Source: Coturnix japonica (lineage: Eukaryota > Chordata > Aves > Galliformes > Phasianidae). From it: 64,000 nt of DNA. A program made the position numbers and the translations under genes. The DNA is taken from the NCBI RefSeq assembly GCF_001577835.2, contig NC_029526.1:8623918-8687917 (forward strand), read 5' to 3'. The notes under the pieces are model-generated. The model was not told the origin of the DNA and did not search any database. It worked only from the letters and a program-made list of their open reading frames with translations. Positions within the stretch are counted from its first letter, which is position 1, and every line of letters begins with the position of its first letter. Below are positions 27,331 to 39,800 of this stretch, in pieces.

Positions 27331-28904
27331 GAGCCCGGGCCCCGGTACAAATGGCAGTATTGGCTGCTAGTGCTGCCCAGGCCTAAGCTACGGTAATGTG
27401 GGCTTCCAGCGTGTGAGGTTGTTAAGCATCAAAGTGCTTTAAGTGATTATTAGCAAATGTATCCTGTCCTTAAGATGGTTTCTGTCTTTCTGTAGCCATA
27501 ACCTTCAGGAGCCAGGAAGGTATCTGCAAAGACAACCCTACTGATAAAGAAAAATGCTTGAAAAACTTAAATCTTGCCAAATCGGTGTAAATGTCCACTT
27601 TGTTGTTGAAATTAATATCAGTGAGAGATAAATGAGCATATTGTCAGCATAGGCTGTGCTGGCACCATTGGGCAGTCGGCATGGCACTGCTTCCACTGGG
27701 TTTATTGAAAATGGATCTAACATGAAGCTGTTACTCCAAATAGAGTTTGTAGCCTGGTTGGAGGGTCAGATGGTTAACAATGAGACAAGTGACTATGGCT
27801 GCGGTGTGTGTAAAGCACAGTTTTTGCAGAGAATGGTACCAGAGATAACGTACTTGTAGCATATCTCAGTGACAGACCACAGACTGCGGCCCTTCTCAGC
27901 TGCTGGTGGATACCTGTAACGAAACAAAGCCAGCCAAACACAGTGAACTTCTCCAGCAAACTGAAGAATCTGAGATAGCTCTTAAAGGCTTCCCTCCCCC
28001 ACAGTGAGCACCCTGAGAATATCTTCCAACACCCTCAGAGCTGCCAGATTAGACTGTGCCTTGCCCTTGCTTTGATAAGAGTGCTTCATGACTGTGTCAG
28101 GATTTACCCTGTATTTCTAAGTAAGTCTCAGTAAGTTTTGTCTGTCTGCAGAGTGCTCATCTGAGTGGATGTGATATTTGTCAGGAGACACGCTGATTGC
28201 ATGGTCTCAGTAGTTAGGACTGAGCTTTGTAATGATGGGGTAGGAGCTCTCCGTGACCCTGGAATGTTAATTGCAGCTTAGAGCGTTCCAAAAACTGATT
28301 TGTCTCAGAAAACATATCCCAACTCTTCTGACCATTTAGTTAAATGACTTGTTTCCAGTAGCTCTTCGGTTGCTATTAGAATTCTGAAATAGAGGTGGGA
28401 GAAACTGAGAAACCACAGACTTTCTCAGTTTCTCACAATTGTATTAATCAGAGGGTTTGGTTTCCTGCGTTGCAGAGACTGAGCAATAACAGGCTGGGAA
28501 TCAGTAACTCAAGTACTCAGAAAAAGGGATCTGCAGAGGCAGATGTTTTGCTGACATCTGTAACCTTAGGAGACCAAATTCAGCGAACTGGTGCACAGGG
28601 AGAGCATCTTTTACCAGATACTGGAGGATTTGCATTAGTGGAAATCAGTGAGTTGTGCCTAAAATACTGAAGCTGAGAGCAGCTGATGTTATCTCTGCAG
28701 CAAATCTCTCTCTTTGTTTTCCAGAACTCCTTGCTTCAGGCTTTCTGCATTTTCACAGATAAACCAGCCAGGTGAAGCAAACAATGACTGCATTGAAAAC
28801 AGGTGTTGGAAGGCAGAGCTTGAGCTGTCCCAGTTTTTGTCCCACAGAAATCAAGGTGAGAGAGAGGTCAGAACTGGAATAGCCTTACCACAGACACACG
28901 GTAG

Positions 28905-28960
28905 TATATACATAGATACATATACATATATGATGGTGTATATATACATACACATTATGT
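28905..28960. repeat. Imperfect TATACA/TATATA microsatellite
   Basis: Alternating TA/CA units such as TATACATAGATACATATACA repeat through the interval. It lies in the RHPN2-GPATCH1 gap. Confidence 0.85.
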
Positions 28961-29018
28961 GTCATGTTTGTGTAATTCTGCCTGCTCAGTCAGTCCTGTT
29001 CTTGCCCTTCCTCATCTT

Positions 29019-29051
29019 AAAAAAAAAAAAAAGAAAAAAAGAAAAAAAAAA
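29019..29051. repeat. A-rich tract
   Basis: A run of A broken by two single G bases, preceded by ordinary unique sequence. No retroposed gene body was recognised upstream, so it is called a simple repeat. Confidence 0.85.
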
Positions 29052-30228
29052 GTGAGTATTTGAAATTCCAGTCCTTGTCTTAGTCCTTATACTCCTCTTT
29101 GGCCAATGGGAAATGGTCTCAATTTGGGAAATTAATTTCCTGCTGTCACTTGTGTTGATGCAGTTATTCACTGGACATCTGAATCTGATTTGACTTTGTA
29201 ACAACAATACTGCTCTGTGGGAACAAACTTTTTATTGCTCTTGTGACTCCAAACACTGTGGTTACAGGATGACAACAGGTGCTTCAAAAGCAGTTGTTGT
29301 CTCAGACAAGGGAGGCTTATCAGCAAAAGCACATCAGAATGATACTGTATGAAGAGAGAAGTATGCTTCAAACACGCGCTGTTTGTCAAGGTAGATTCTT
29401 GAATTCTGGACAGGGCACACAGTTATTTATTGCTCCTTCAGTTGTTGGCTTGGAATATTGAATATTCATGAATGTTCTTCTGAGAGCAACAAAGATTTTT
29501 GTCAGCATCCCTGACAGTCTGTAACTTTACAGATGTCGAGTTCATTTCTGAAGGTTGTAGTTCTGTAGTAAGGGAATGTCTGGCTCCAGTAGGGAAGTTT
29601 TAGGTGAGGAGAGAGGAAAATGGCTCTTAAACTGATCTTTGTTTCTCACTCAGTTATATTTGGCAAAAGATTGTTTTGATTTGTAGAAGAATCACTACTA
29701 TTAACAAATACGTATTGAAAACATAATGTATCCAAACCTGCAGAAATGTTAGTGGTGTTACCATTACCAAAAGTCATTGGCATAATCTTATTTAACAGCT
29801 GCAGATACTGTCACCTGCTTTAAAGGAAATACCGCTGTGATGCAACAGCACTCCTCATCTGATAAGAGCTTTAAAGGAAAAAATACCCTTCAAGATTTGA
29901 CTATTTAGGGACAATTATTTCCCAAACAAAGAGAAAAAGAAACTGTGCTAACAACTCATTGCCACTCTGTGCTCCGGGATAACTGCTTGCTAATTAGTAA
30001 CGATGAGAGAAGTCAGTGCACGTAGATAAATGCCAGCGGCTTGTTGGTTTAGAGCCAGCCCTAAACCTAAATAACCCGGTACCCTCTATTTGCATACAAC
30101 AGGGTAAATATTTCCTAGGGAAACCTGAAACCACATGAAACCGGGGGAGTTTCACTGTGGAAGAAACCAGTTCTGTGCGTACAAACAAACACCTTGAGGA
30201 AGCCGTGCCTGCCAAGTGCAGGAGCCCA

Positions 30229-30326
30229 TTACAGCTGTGTAAGGATTTAAGGTTTACAGCTGTGTAAGGATTTAGTTTTACAGCTGTGTAAGGATTTAGT
30301 TTTACAGCTGTGTAAGGATTTAGTTG
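30229..30326. repeat. Minisatellite, four copies of a 24-25 bp unit
   Basis: The unit TTACAGCTGTGTAAGGATTT plus about 4-5 bases starts at 30229, 30254, 30278 and 30302, so the period is 25, 24, 24. Each copy carries the palindromic E-box CAGCTG. On the - strand the 24-base period keeps a reading frame, which explains an open frame with a repeated LNPYTAVK peptide; it is not a gene. It sits about 290 bases upstream of the GPATCH1 start codon. Confidence 0.95.
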
Positions 30327-30524
30327 TAAGGAGTTCAACCAGCTGTGGATCTGTGCTGTCACAAGTTCCGAATGGAACATGAAACTGCTTCCCTTGTGAG
30401 GTGCCTCTGTAGGCCGTAGGTAGATGGGCACCGTGTCCAGTGTTTGCCTTTATTTAGTGCTATTAATTGCCGTTAATTAGAGTTACATCCCGTTTCCACA
30501 CGGCTGTGCTGGGCTCTGTGGAGA

Positions 30525-30850
30525 ATCTCAGCCAGCTCCGCCCGCTGAGGGCCGGGCCATCCCAGCGCATCACGTGACCCTGCGTTGACCCGCGCGAGCT
30601 GCCGTCGCGTCAAGATGGCGGCGGACTCGAGTGACGGCGAGGAGGAGGATGTGGTGAGCTATGGGACGGCGCTGCAGCCCCTGCAGGAGGGTAAGGGAGC
30701 CCAGCGAGCCCGCCTGGCCTCCTCCGCCTTTCTGAGTCTGTTTGGGTGTTCTGAAGGATTGGCTTGCGAAATAAAGCAGCCTGGCCCTGTGCTGGGAGCG
30801 GCGGGGCCTGTGCTGCCCGCGCGGGGCTCGTTTCGCGGCCTGAGTTTGTC
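30525..30850 (+). promoter_or_regulatory. GPATCH1: GPATCH1 CpG-rich promoter with CACGTG and YY1-type elements
   Basis: A CpG-dense block spans the first exon and the start of intron 1. The palindrome TCACGTGA (30570-30577) is a perfect E-box of the USF/TFE class, 38 bases before the ATG. CAAGATGGCGGC (30611-30622) matches the YY1 consensus and includes the start codon, a layout typical of TATA-less housekeeping promoters with short 5' UTRs. No TATA box is seen. Factor assignments follow from motif knowledge, not binding data. Confidence 0.75.
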
Positions 30851-33800
30851 CGTGCCTTGCTTGGCTTTCATTGTAACTTCTGAGGCGAGTGCAGCTCTGT
30901 GCTGTGTCATACGTTTGTGTTCGACCCAACACAAGCCAACAGGCAGCGAGTGTTGTTTGGGAGCTGTCTGCTGATGGTAAAGAGGTTTTGTTGCCTATCG
31001 GGGGCTGGAAAGCAGTAGGGGGCTGTGAGAAGAGAGGTCCTTCTTAAACAGAACGATGATAAACCATGGTCTGGGAGCGATGGTTTTTGTGGACCAACCC
31101 TTAGAGAAACAGTAGTGTTCAATTTTATTTTTAGCCAAGGCAGGGACTCTCAGTTCTCAGTAAATGGTGATAATGCTGTTGTATGTCTGACTGAGATTGT
31201 ATGAGAAGGGGATTAGGCCTTGTCAGTGTGAGTTCATTACCAACGTAAAGTACAGTTGAATGCCTGGATCCTTCGGAAGGTTCAGTGTGGGCTTCACTAA
31301 CTTCCCTTGATGAATGGGATGTGTTTCGAATACTATGTTTTGTCAATGGACAGTTTCAGAGTAGGTGCTATTTGGTCCTGTTCCTAATTGCAAGGGAAGA
31401 AATGGCTTCTGGAGCAAGTAGAGATTCCATTCTTTACATAGTGTTATGACTTGCTTTCTGATTTATCTCATTGTAGGTGAACGAATTAAGAAGCCAGTTC
31501 CTCTTCAAGAACAGACGGTTAAAGATGCAAAGGGGCGATATCAGCGTTTTCATGGGGCGTTTACTGGTGGATTCTCTGCTGGTTATTTTAACACTGTTGG
31601 CACTAAGGAAGGTGAGATACTTCTGTGTCAGCTGGGAAGGGTTGCTTGATGACTGCAATGTAACATCAGTGAAAAAGAAAGAAATGTCATTGATTATTTT
31701 TTCTCCTGCTCTTTGTTATTATGTTAATACTTGGAACAGGATTTTTGGAGTTTCTTAAGCTTTGTTTCTCAGACTGCAGCTCTATGAATGTTCTGATGTA
31801 TCCTTTAGGTGTAAGGTTCAAATGTTTGAATTGTTTTCAGATGCTTTGTTATAGTCTGCAGTCCCTCACTTTTGGTGGTTTGCCTCCTTTAAAGGATGGA
31901 CGCCCTCAGCTTTTGTATCATCGCGGCAGAAGAGAGCAGACAGAACCGTTCTTGGACCAGAAGACTTCATGGATGAAGAGGTAAATTTAGAAGGAAATAG
32001 ATCTCTTTTGGAAGTTGTTGCCATGATTGTAAGTTTTTCTGGCCATGAAAAAATAACTTAAATAGCAAAAACTGTGGTAAACTTAAAATTAGTTCATGAG
32101 TTCCTTGTTATACTCCAATGTTCTATAGGATATTTAACAGATTCACTTAGGAAGTTCACGTAATCTCAGTATTAAAAAACCCCAATATCTCGAACTTTTC
32201 TTTTTCTCTTATCATGAGATACAAATGCTTTCAAAGCTGTTTAAAATATGACCATTTGAGTTACATAGAAATCAACTATCTAAATGTCTTGAAAAATGTT
32301 GCCAATGTAAGGGCTGCACCCTGTTTACTTTACTGTTACAGTAAGTAGTTCAGGGAAAACATTTTCTAATGTAATTTTTCTGTTTTGCCTGTCTTTTCTA
32401 GGATCTTAGTGAGTTTGGGATAGCCCCTAAAGATATTACAACCACAGATGATTTTGCATCCAAAGCTAAGGACAGAATAAAAGAGAAAGCTAGACAGATT
32501 GCTGGAGTAGTTGCTGCCATTCCAGGAACTAGTGCATTTGATGACTTAATAGGACCGTCAAAGTAAGTAAACTGAAATAAAAGTTAGCTTAGAAATTCCT
32601 TTTGCATTGATAAGAGAAGCAATGTTTGACTGGAGTAATTCATGGAAGAGGCTGCAAAGTCTGCAGTGTTGCCTTTGCAGAGAGGCCTCCTTGTGGATGT
32701 TTTTGTATGTGCAGACTTGTGCCAGGCGCACACTTACAAACTGATGCAGCATATATGCAAATGTTGATGCATTCAGATTTTAATTGAAAGTATGTTACAA
32801 AAGCACACTCTAAATTGGTTTAACTTTCTGTTCTATTTTGTGCAATGTTAGAATTGTGATTTGAGTTTTTTATTTTTGCTTTCCTTTGTTTTCTTTCTAG
32901 AATAACAATTGGGGTTGAACTGTTGCGAAAAATGGGCTGGAAAGAAGGACAAGGAATTGGACCACGAGTCAAGAGGAAGCCACGTAGGCAGAAACCTGGT
33001 AAGTTCACTGAGGTGCCTGAGCTCAGTTGTAGAAAGCTACATTCACACACCCGTTAGAAAGTCCTTTTTAATCCTTCCTTTTATTTAATCTGTTTATTTA
33101 ATCATAGTGAAATTTGGTAGTGAACTTTAAATTAATTGTGATGCTGTTGCATCTGTTACAGACCCTGAAGTGAAAATATATGGCTGTGCATTACCACCTG
33201 GGCTGTCAGAAGGTTCCGAGGTATTGTACAGGCAGAAGTTATTTGTTTTCTTATGTATAAGTAACTTATGTACGTTAACACCCTTTATGGAAAACTTGTT
33301 GACGTTTTAAGCAGAACTTTAACACAGTTTAAAGTTTTGTTAAAGCATTTGTGAATATTTACCATGTTTATTATGAGAAAGGTTGAGTGTAATTACATTT
33401 GTTCTTTTGTTACCTGGGCATGTGTAGTTCATAAATAATTTAGTATGTAGTTACAGAAACTTGAACGTGCCTGGTCTCATATTAACTAGATGTTGTAAAA
33501 GCCAAATATACAAAACTTTGTTGTTCTTACATACTTCTATTTTGTACAAGGATGAAGAGGATGAATATCAGCCAGAAAATGTGACCTTTGCACCAAAAGA
33601 TGTCATGCCTGTCGATTTGACTCCAAAAGAGAATGTCCATGGACTTGGCTATAAGGGTTTGGACCCCTCACAAGCTTTGTTTGGTGCGTCTGGAAGAGAA
33701 CACCTTAATCTGTTTGCAGCTGATTCAGAAGACCCGAGTAATTTAATTGGTGATGTGAGAAGCAGCAGACAAAGAAAACTAGGGATCACAGGCCAGGTAA

Positions 33801-36800
33801 GGTATTGTCTCAGGTACTTCATTAGTAGTGTTGCAATGGGAGGCACCTCATCATTGTAGACTTATTGTAAGAAACTGTAAGCATGGTTTGAAAACAGGTT
33901 TAGGAGTTTATCTTTTCCTTATTGTTTAACTTGCCCATATCTTCATATTAAATAAATCCTTCCAACTCTTAACCATGTTTGTCAATGTTTTTAAAGAGAA
34001 CTAGTAGGGTAAAATGAGTGATTGAACTACGAACATTCTTGCCGTACTTTGATTAGGGAAAGTTGATATTGAATATGATTTTAGTTTGTTTTTTTTCCCA
34101 ATTTTACTGAATTCTTTCAGTGATGCTGAATCTGGCAGAGGGCTTTTACTTTCTTCTGTTGTATTTGTAGTTTTTATGTAGGAAGAGCTCTGTCAATTTA
34201 TATAATTCTGAGAATTACACTCCATTAATTTTCATACCTTTTTTCCCCCTCAATAATTTTAACAGCACTTAACCAGACTCAAAGTCTGACCTCTAGAATT
34301 AGGCTGCTGTCCTCACCTTGTACAGACCCAACTTATTGTTACACCCTGCGAGGGGCTTGAAACGTGTAGGATATGTTTGCTTCCTCCCAGACCCATCATC
34401 ACCGACTTGGGACCGCTTGGTTTTCTTTATGTGAAGTAGTACATTTTTCCCAATACATGTATGTACATTGGACACCTCACATACTGTAGGTGGTAACATA
34501 CAGACATAGGTGTGTTCCAACAAGTGACTTAAAATGTAATTCTCACATTTTTGAGTTCTCATTACTTTTGTTTGAAATCTATTGTAGGCTTTTGGTGTAG
34601 GAGCTTTAGAGGAGGAAGATGACGATATTTATGCAACTGAAACGTTGTCAAAATATGATACGGTTCTAAAAGATGAAGAACCTGGAGATGGCTTGTATGG
34701 CTGGACAGCACCTAAGGAGTATAGATCCAAAAAAAGTAAGAATTGTAGTTGTTTTGAAAGAGTTTGTGTCGTCTGAGTTTAAGACACATCCATCTTTTCA
34801 AATACTTCTAGTAGATTGGTATCTCCTAGCTGTGATACCTGGAGCTTTGTCTTAGACTTCTCGGAATATTTATGTGTTCCAATTCTGGAAATAATTATTT
34901 TAATCTTCCACTAATGCCAATTTAGATTAAGTGTCCAAATAACATTTTGAGAAGGGACAACATGTGCTGCTCCATGAAACACAGTATTCAATTGCACTGA
35001 AAAAAGAGGTTATTATGACATATGGCTGCAAATATGACTCACTACTTGTAAATAGATTTATTTAGATAAATTTGCTGATTTTCAGACAGCAACGTTCATA
35101 AATTTTATCTCAATTCTCTATTAGTAGTGCAGCTGTCAAGTGCATGGAATAATTTAGTGATATCTAAAGCAGCTGCTGATGTTTGCTGTGTGCAATTAAT
35201 GGCACTTAGCATGTTAGATGTGCATGATACCGTTGTCTCACTTGTAGCCACGTTCAGTTACATCCCATAAAATGTTCTGCAAAACGTGAAACATTCAGGA
35301 GTGTTCTTACAAAATGTGCGTGTTTTCAATATTGACCAACTCTGTGGTTATTTTTGTAGGGTCTGAAACAGAAGTTAGATATATAGGCAAAATCTTGGAT
35401 GGCTTTTCCTTGGCATCAAAGCCATCAGCTCCAAACAAGGTAAGCAGATAATGACATTTTTGCACTAAGAATTAACATTTAAAGCAAAGTTGATATGTGA
35501 GATGTGTGTATTTTACTGTGGGATAACACTTGTTATGTTCTTCTAAATGTAAGTTGTAATAAGCAATGAAGATTGGTGAAGAATGGAGATAAAGGACTCT
35601 GAAAGACATGAAAATACATTAAGCTCAGAAGTATTCAACAGTTTGACTAAATCATACATGACTTCTGTTTTTAAAAATGCAATCAGGAGCACAGATTCTC
35701 AAAGCAAGCGATGCATATTAAGACTGCTTAATTTTTGCTGCTGCTTCATGTGCATGTTTTTCTGTTTGGCATAGTATATATTGACAATATATACAGTCTG
35801 TTCCAGAAGTTTGTATTACTGCTACTTAGTGATGCAGTCTAAAAGAATGTGGTATCTCCTTCTGGTGTTATTTGTAAATTGTGGGATTTTTAGATTGAAA
35901 CTACATTTCTCAATCCCATTTCTAAAAGTTTAATAGAAGTTTATATCTTGCTCTTGTGATTGTTTTGTTTTTTTCCACTTCTTTGTGAAGATTTATCTGC
36001 CACCTGATCTGCCACGAAATTACAGACCAGTCCATTACTTTCGGCCTGTAATAGCAGCTGGGAATGAAAACTACCGATTACAAAAGGTGTTAGAAGAATC
36101 AAGTGGAAAACTGGGGAGTGACAGTGCACAACAAGGCAGGCATGCACTGAATGCGTCTGAGAGAAGGGAACAACTAGGAGAGACTGTTCTAAAAGGTATT
36201 GGTAGATGCAGACGTGCCTTTCCTTGTTCTTTAGGTCCACAATTTGTTTATTTAGCAGTAAAAAATTGTTCCAAACTTGAACATTGCTCTAATGTAACAT
36301 GTATGTTTCACTTGTGTTCTTATGTACAATAATAAAAATTATGAAGTAATATAAGTATGTGTAAATAGCCGAAAAGGTGCAGTAGTGACCAACAGTTTTC
36401 ATCTGCCTTTTCTGCCATTATAGTGTGTGTTGTTGCAGAAGAGCATTTTCTCTGTGTATACTCAGGCTTCCTACTCCACTGAAGCGTCAGAAATAGTTGA
36501 ACTAACTTTTTGTTTTCACTTACTTCTCACTTCTGCTTTTGGTCCTAGGTCCAGCTCCTTCTGTTTTAGAATACTTGTCTGAGAAAGACAGAGAGAGACT
36601 CAAACAAGTAAAGCAAGCATCTGAACAACAAATGAAAGCAAAAATGTTGCCTCAGCAGCCCCGGAATAGCAGATTCCAGCCAGCCTCCCCAAATGATGCT
36701 TCTCACAAATGGCAAATGTTGCTGGGGGGACAGTTAGCAAACGCTGGTTCTAGTGACTTCAAACCATTTGCAAGAGATCCAGAAAAACAAAAAAGATACG

Positions 36801-39800
36801 AAAGTTTTGTGAAAAGCCTTAAACAAGGAGAAAAAGGTAATGAAGAGAGAAATCCTGACGTTTTTAGTTTTCTCTGAAGGAGTACTTTTTGTTTTTGCTT
36901 GCTCTGTGTTTTAAATATTTGGTGAAGCTTTGAATTTAAACCCTATTAAATTAGGGTTAAAGGATTAAAAAATAACAAGCAAAGAATCAGCACTACAAGT
37001 AAAATTGTGTAAAATATCTGTCTTGCATTTGGCAAATGCTTTCATTTTGGCTGCTGTGAAAAACTGCCTCTACTTGTCAAGGAAAAATACAATTGAGGCT
37101 AATTCTATCCTTAAAATAAATATTCAGGAAATACTTGCAAGGATGATTGCCTTTTTTTTTTTTTTTTTTTTTCCCTTGAAAAGCATCAAACTTAGGTAAG
37201 GTTTAATCTCTACGTATTTATTTCCTTAACTTACAGTAGATACATTGGAGCGTTACTTAGACCCAAGTATGACTGAATGGGAACGAGGGAGAGAACAAGA
37301 GGAATTCTTCCGTGCAGCGATGTTATACAAGTCCTCCAACTCAACACTGGCATCCAGGTTTACCCGGGCCAAATATGAAGATGATGTCGACAAAGTTGAA
37401 GTTCCTCGGGACCAGGAGGTATATGTTGTCATGGTATTTTAGTACTTTGAAACTATTTATTGCCTTAACGCTGCCTTACAAAAGTATTTTTCTTTAAAAC
37501 TCCTTTGTAGTTACATCATAACTACATAACATCATAATGCTTTGTTGCCTGTTAAGTAAACCTTTGAAAAGACTTAATGCATGTAAAGCAGTGATCTGTT
37601 AAACTACGCTGAAATGTTTATCTGTCCTGTTGTTAGTATGACAACAGTAATGGTTAATTCATAGAGTTGTTACACAGCTGACCGTGTTTGACTTTTTCAG
37701 AATGATATTGATGATAAGGAATCTGCTGTGAAGATGAAGATGTTTGGCAAACTCACAAGAGACAAGTTTGAATGGCACCCTGAAAAGCTGCTGTGCAAAA
37801 GATTTAATGTTCCTGATCCATACCCTGAGTAAGATGATTAATTTAGAAGTTCTTACATTTTTGAACACTTCTTGGAAATTCTGAGTTTTCATAGTCTTGA
37901 GGCTTCATGTTTTCTTTTTGTATTATAATAGATGTATCATAGAATCCCCTAATGTTTTAATTGGCCTCATAAAGCTCTTCTGACAAAATGAAATGCATAT
38001 TAAGTACTACTGTCATTTGTTGTAGCTAATTGTGCATAGAAGACAGTAATAAAAAAACACTGATATTTCCCTGCAGGTCTTCCATTGTTGGTTTACCAAA
38101 AGTGAAGAGAGACAAGTATTCTGTATTTAATTTCTTAACTCTGTCTGAGCCTACCACATCTGTAACACAAGAAACAAGTGAAAGGAAACAAGAGAATGAC
38201 AGTGTGAGCAGTAAGTCTGGTGTTTTACTTAAATTGTGTAGCTATAAAGTAGTGGTATATAGAAATGGTTTTCTTTGTTATGGGGAATGAATCCATCCAT
38301 CTGGCGGTTTGTTGGCTTTGGTTTTGTTTTTTCATAAAAGAAAAACAGGTATAAAAATTGAAAATAAGAAATGCATTCAATGCATTCAATTCAGACATAA
38401 AAACTAAAGTCAGTGAGATGATGCTGATGTATTCCACCCAGGAGGAGACCTTTATAGGTCAAATATTCATTAAAAAGATAAAAATTATCAAACCAGGGTG
38501 GAGAAGCAGACTAAAATAAAATCAAGTAGGTCATGAAATGCAGTAGAATTTGGCATGTGAGTGATTTGAATGTTTGGGGCTTTTTTAGAACCAAAGAAAC
38601 CTTCAAGATGGGACATATCGGATCAAGAGAAGGAGAAAAAAGATTCTATCAGTGAATTCATTAGTCTTGCCAGGTCAAAAGCTGATCTTCTGCAGAAGCC
38701 CCCAGTGCCAGCAACAGAAGAAAGTGGAACAAAGGCAACTGAAACGCTTCCCAGCGAGGTGGGTTCTTAGAGGTGTTGGAGTATAAAGGAGAATGACTGT
38801 AAACCTTGGAAATAATGTTGTGTACTGTATGGATCGGTTTAATAAAGATTAGTTTGCCAAAGGACTGTCTCAGGGTAAGGAAAAAGGGAGATTGCTTTTG
38901 AAAGAATTTCGAGGTTATAAAACTTTCAGACTTTCACAAGGGCAATAAGCATGGATATACTTGAAGTAGCAGCTTAAGGACAGATAAATTGTCACTTGCA
39001 GTCTGGGAGTTGAGTTCAGCACTTTGTACCCACTTTGCTCACAGGCACAGAATATGTATGTGTCTTTTCTGCTTTGAGGGGGAGGATACATACTTTGCAG
39101 AGATAGGAAATGTTTTCATTTTGAATAAATTTACTCTGGTGTGTAAGTGAAGTTTGAAGTAATGAATAAGAATTTGTAATAATTTGGGATCTGTTTTCAA
39201 TTGAGCATGGAGCACAAATTTCATTACTTGTTACAGGAAACAAAGCTTAGTGGTCCAATGGATTGAACTAAGAATTAGTGAGGTTGTAAACTTCTTATGT
39301 GTTGTGATATTTGATTGGTTAGTCAATACATCCAGCATATTTGAAATTATTTTATTGCTTAACTGATCAGAGAGAGATTTTTAGTTTCTTGAGGCATCTA
39401 AATGTGGTTCATTACACTGCTTTGCAGGTAACTAATGAAGATAAGGAGCAGGAGCAAGAAGAAGAAAGCAGACCATCCATGGACTTATTCAAGGCCATCT
39501 TTGTGAGTTCCTCAGATGAAAAATCTTCTTCTGAGGAAGAGAGTGATGAAGAACAGCAACCAGATACTTCAGTAATAGATTCAGAAACCACCAGACAAGC
39601 TGGTCCTCCTGATAGTTCTTCTTCTAACATACAAGGTAGTCCTTAATGCGTGCTTACAAAAATAAGCATCTTGTAAAAGCTTTCTTTATGAATTAAATAC
39701 TCCTGGGATTGCTAGGACAGCGTTACACTCTGAACTGACTTGTACAATAGGTCTATTTTTTGTTTAATAAAAAAAAAACAAAAACCCACAGAACAAACAA

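Larger units (their letters stand above)
27331..30228. other. Intergenic region between divergent RHPN2 and GPATCH1
   Basis: About 2.9 kb with no recognised exon or RNA gene. It contains an AT/AC-type microsatellite (28905-28960) and an A-rich run (29019-29051). The open frames at 28395-28670 and 28714-29055 show no domain and the latter runs into the simple repeats. A divergent non-coding transcript from the RHPN2 CpG island could start here, but nothing in the sequence proves one. Confidence 0.6.

Noticed and set aside
26613-27396. Long GC-rich open frames (188 aa on -, 208 aa on +) at the RHPN2 start
   Set aside because: They overlap on both strands, lie in a CpG island where stops are rare, are Arg/Pro/Gly-rich by composition, and do not match a domain. 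The true RHPN2 first exon is a short piece in one - frame.
29994-30431. 145-codon - strand frame with a repeated LNPYTAVK peptide
   Set aside because: The peptide repeat is produced by the 24-bp minisatellite, whose period is a multiple of three.
30570-30932. Antisense open frame over GPATCH1 exon 1
   Set aside because: It is the shadow of a CpG-rich exon and intron start; no similarity or promoter on that strand.
37925-37990. ATCATAGAATCCCC word resembling a reversed CR1 end
   Set aside because: Only the short word matches; the TTGGAAGGGACC block that should follow is absent.
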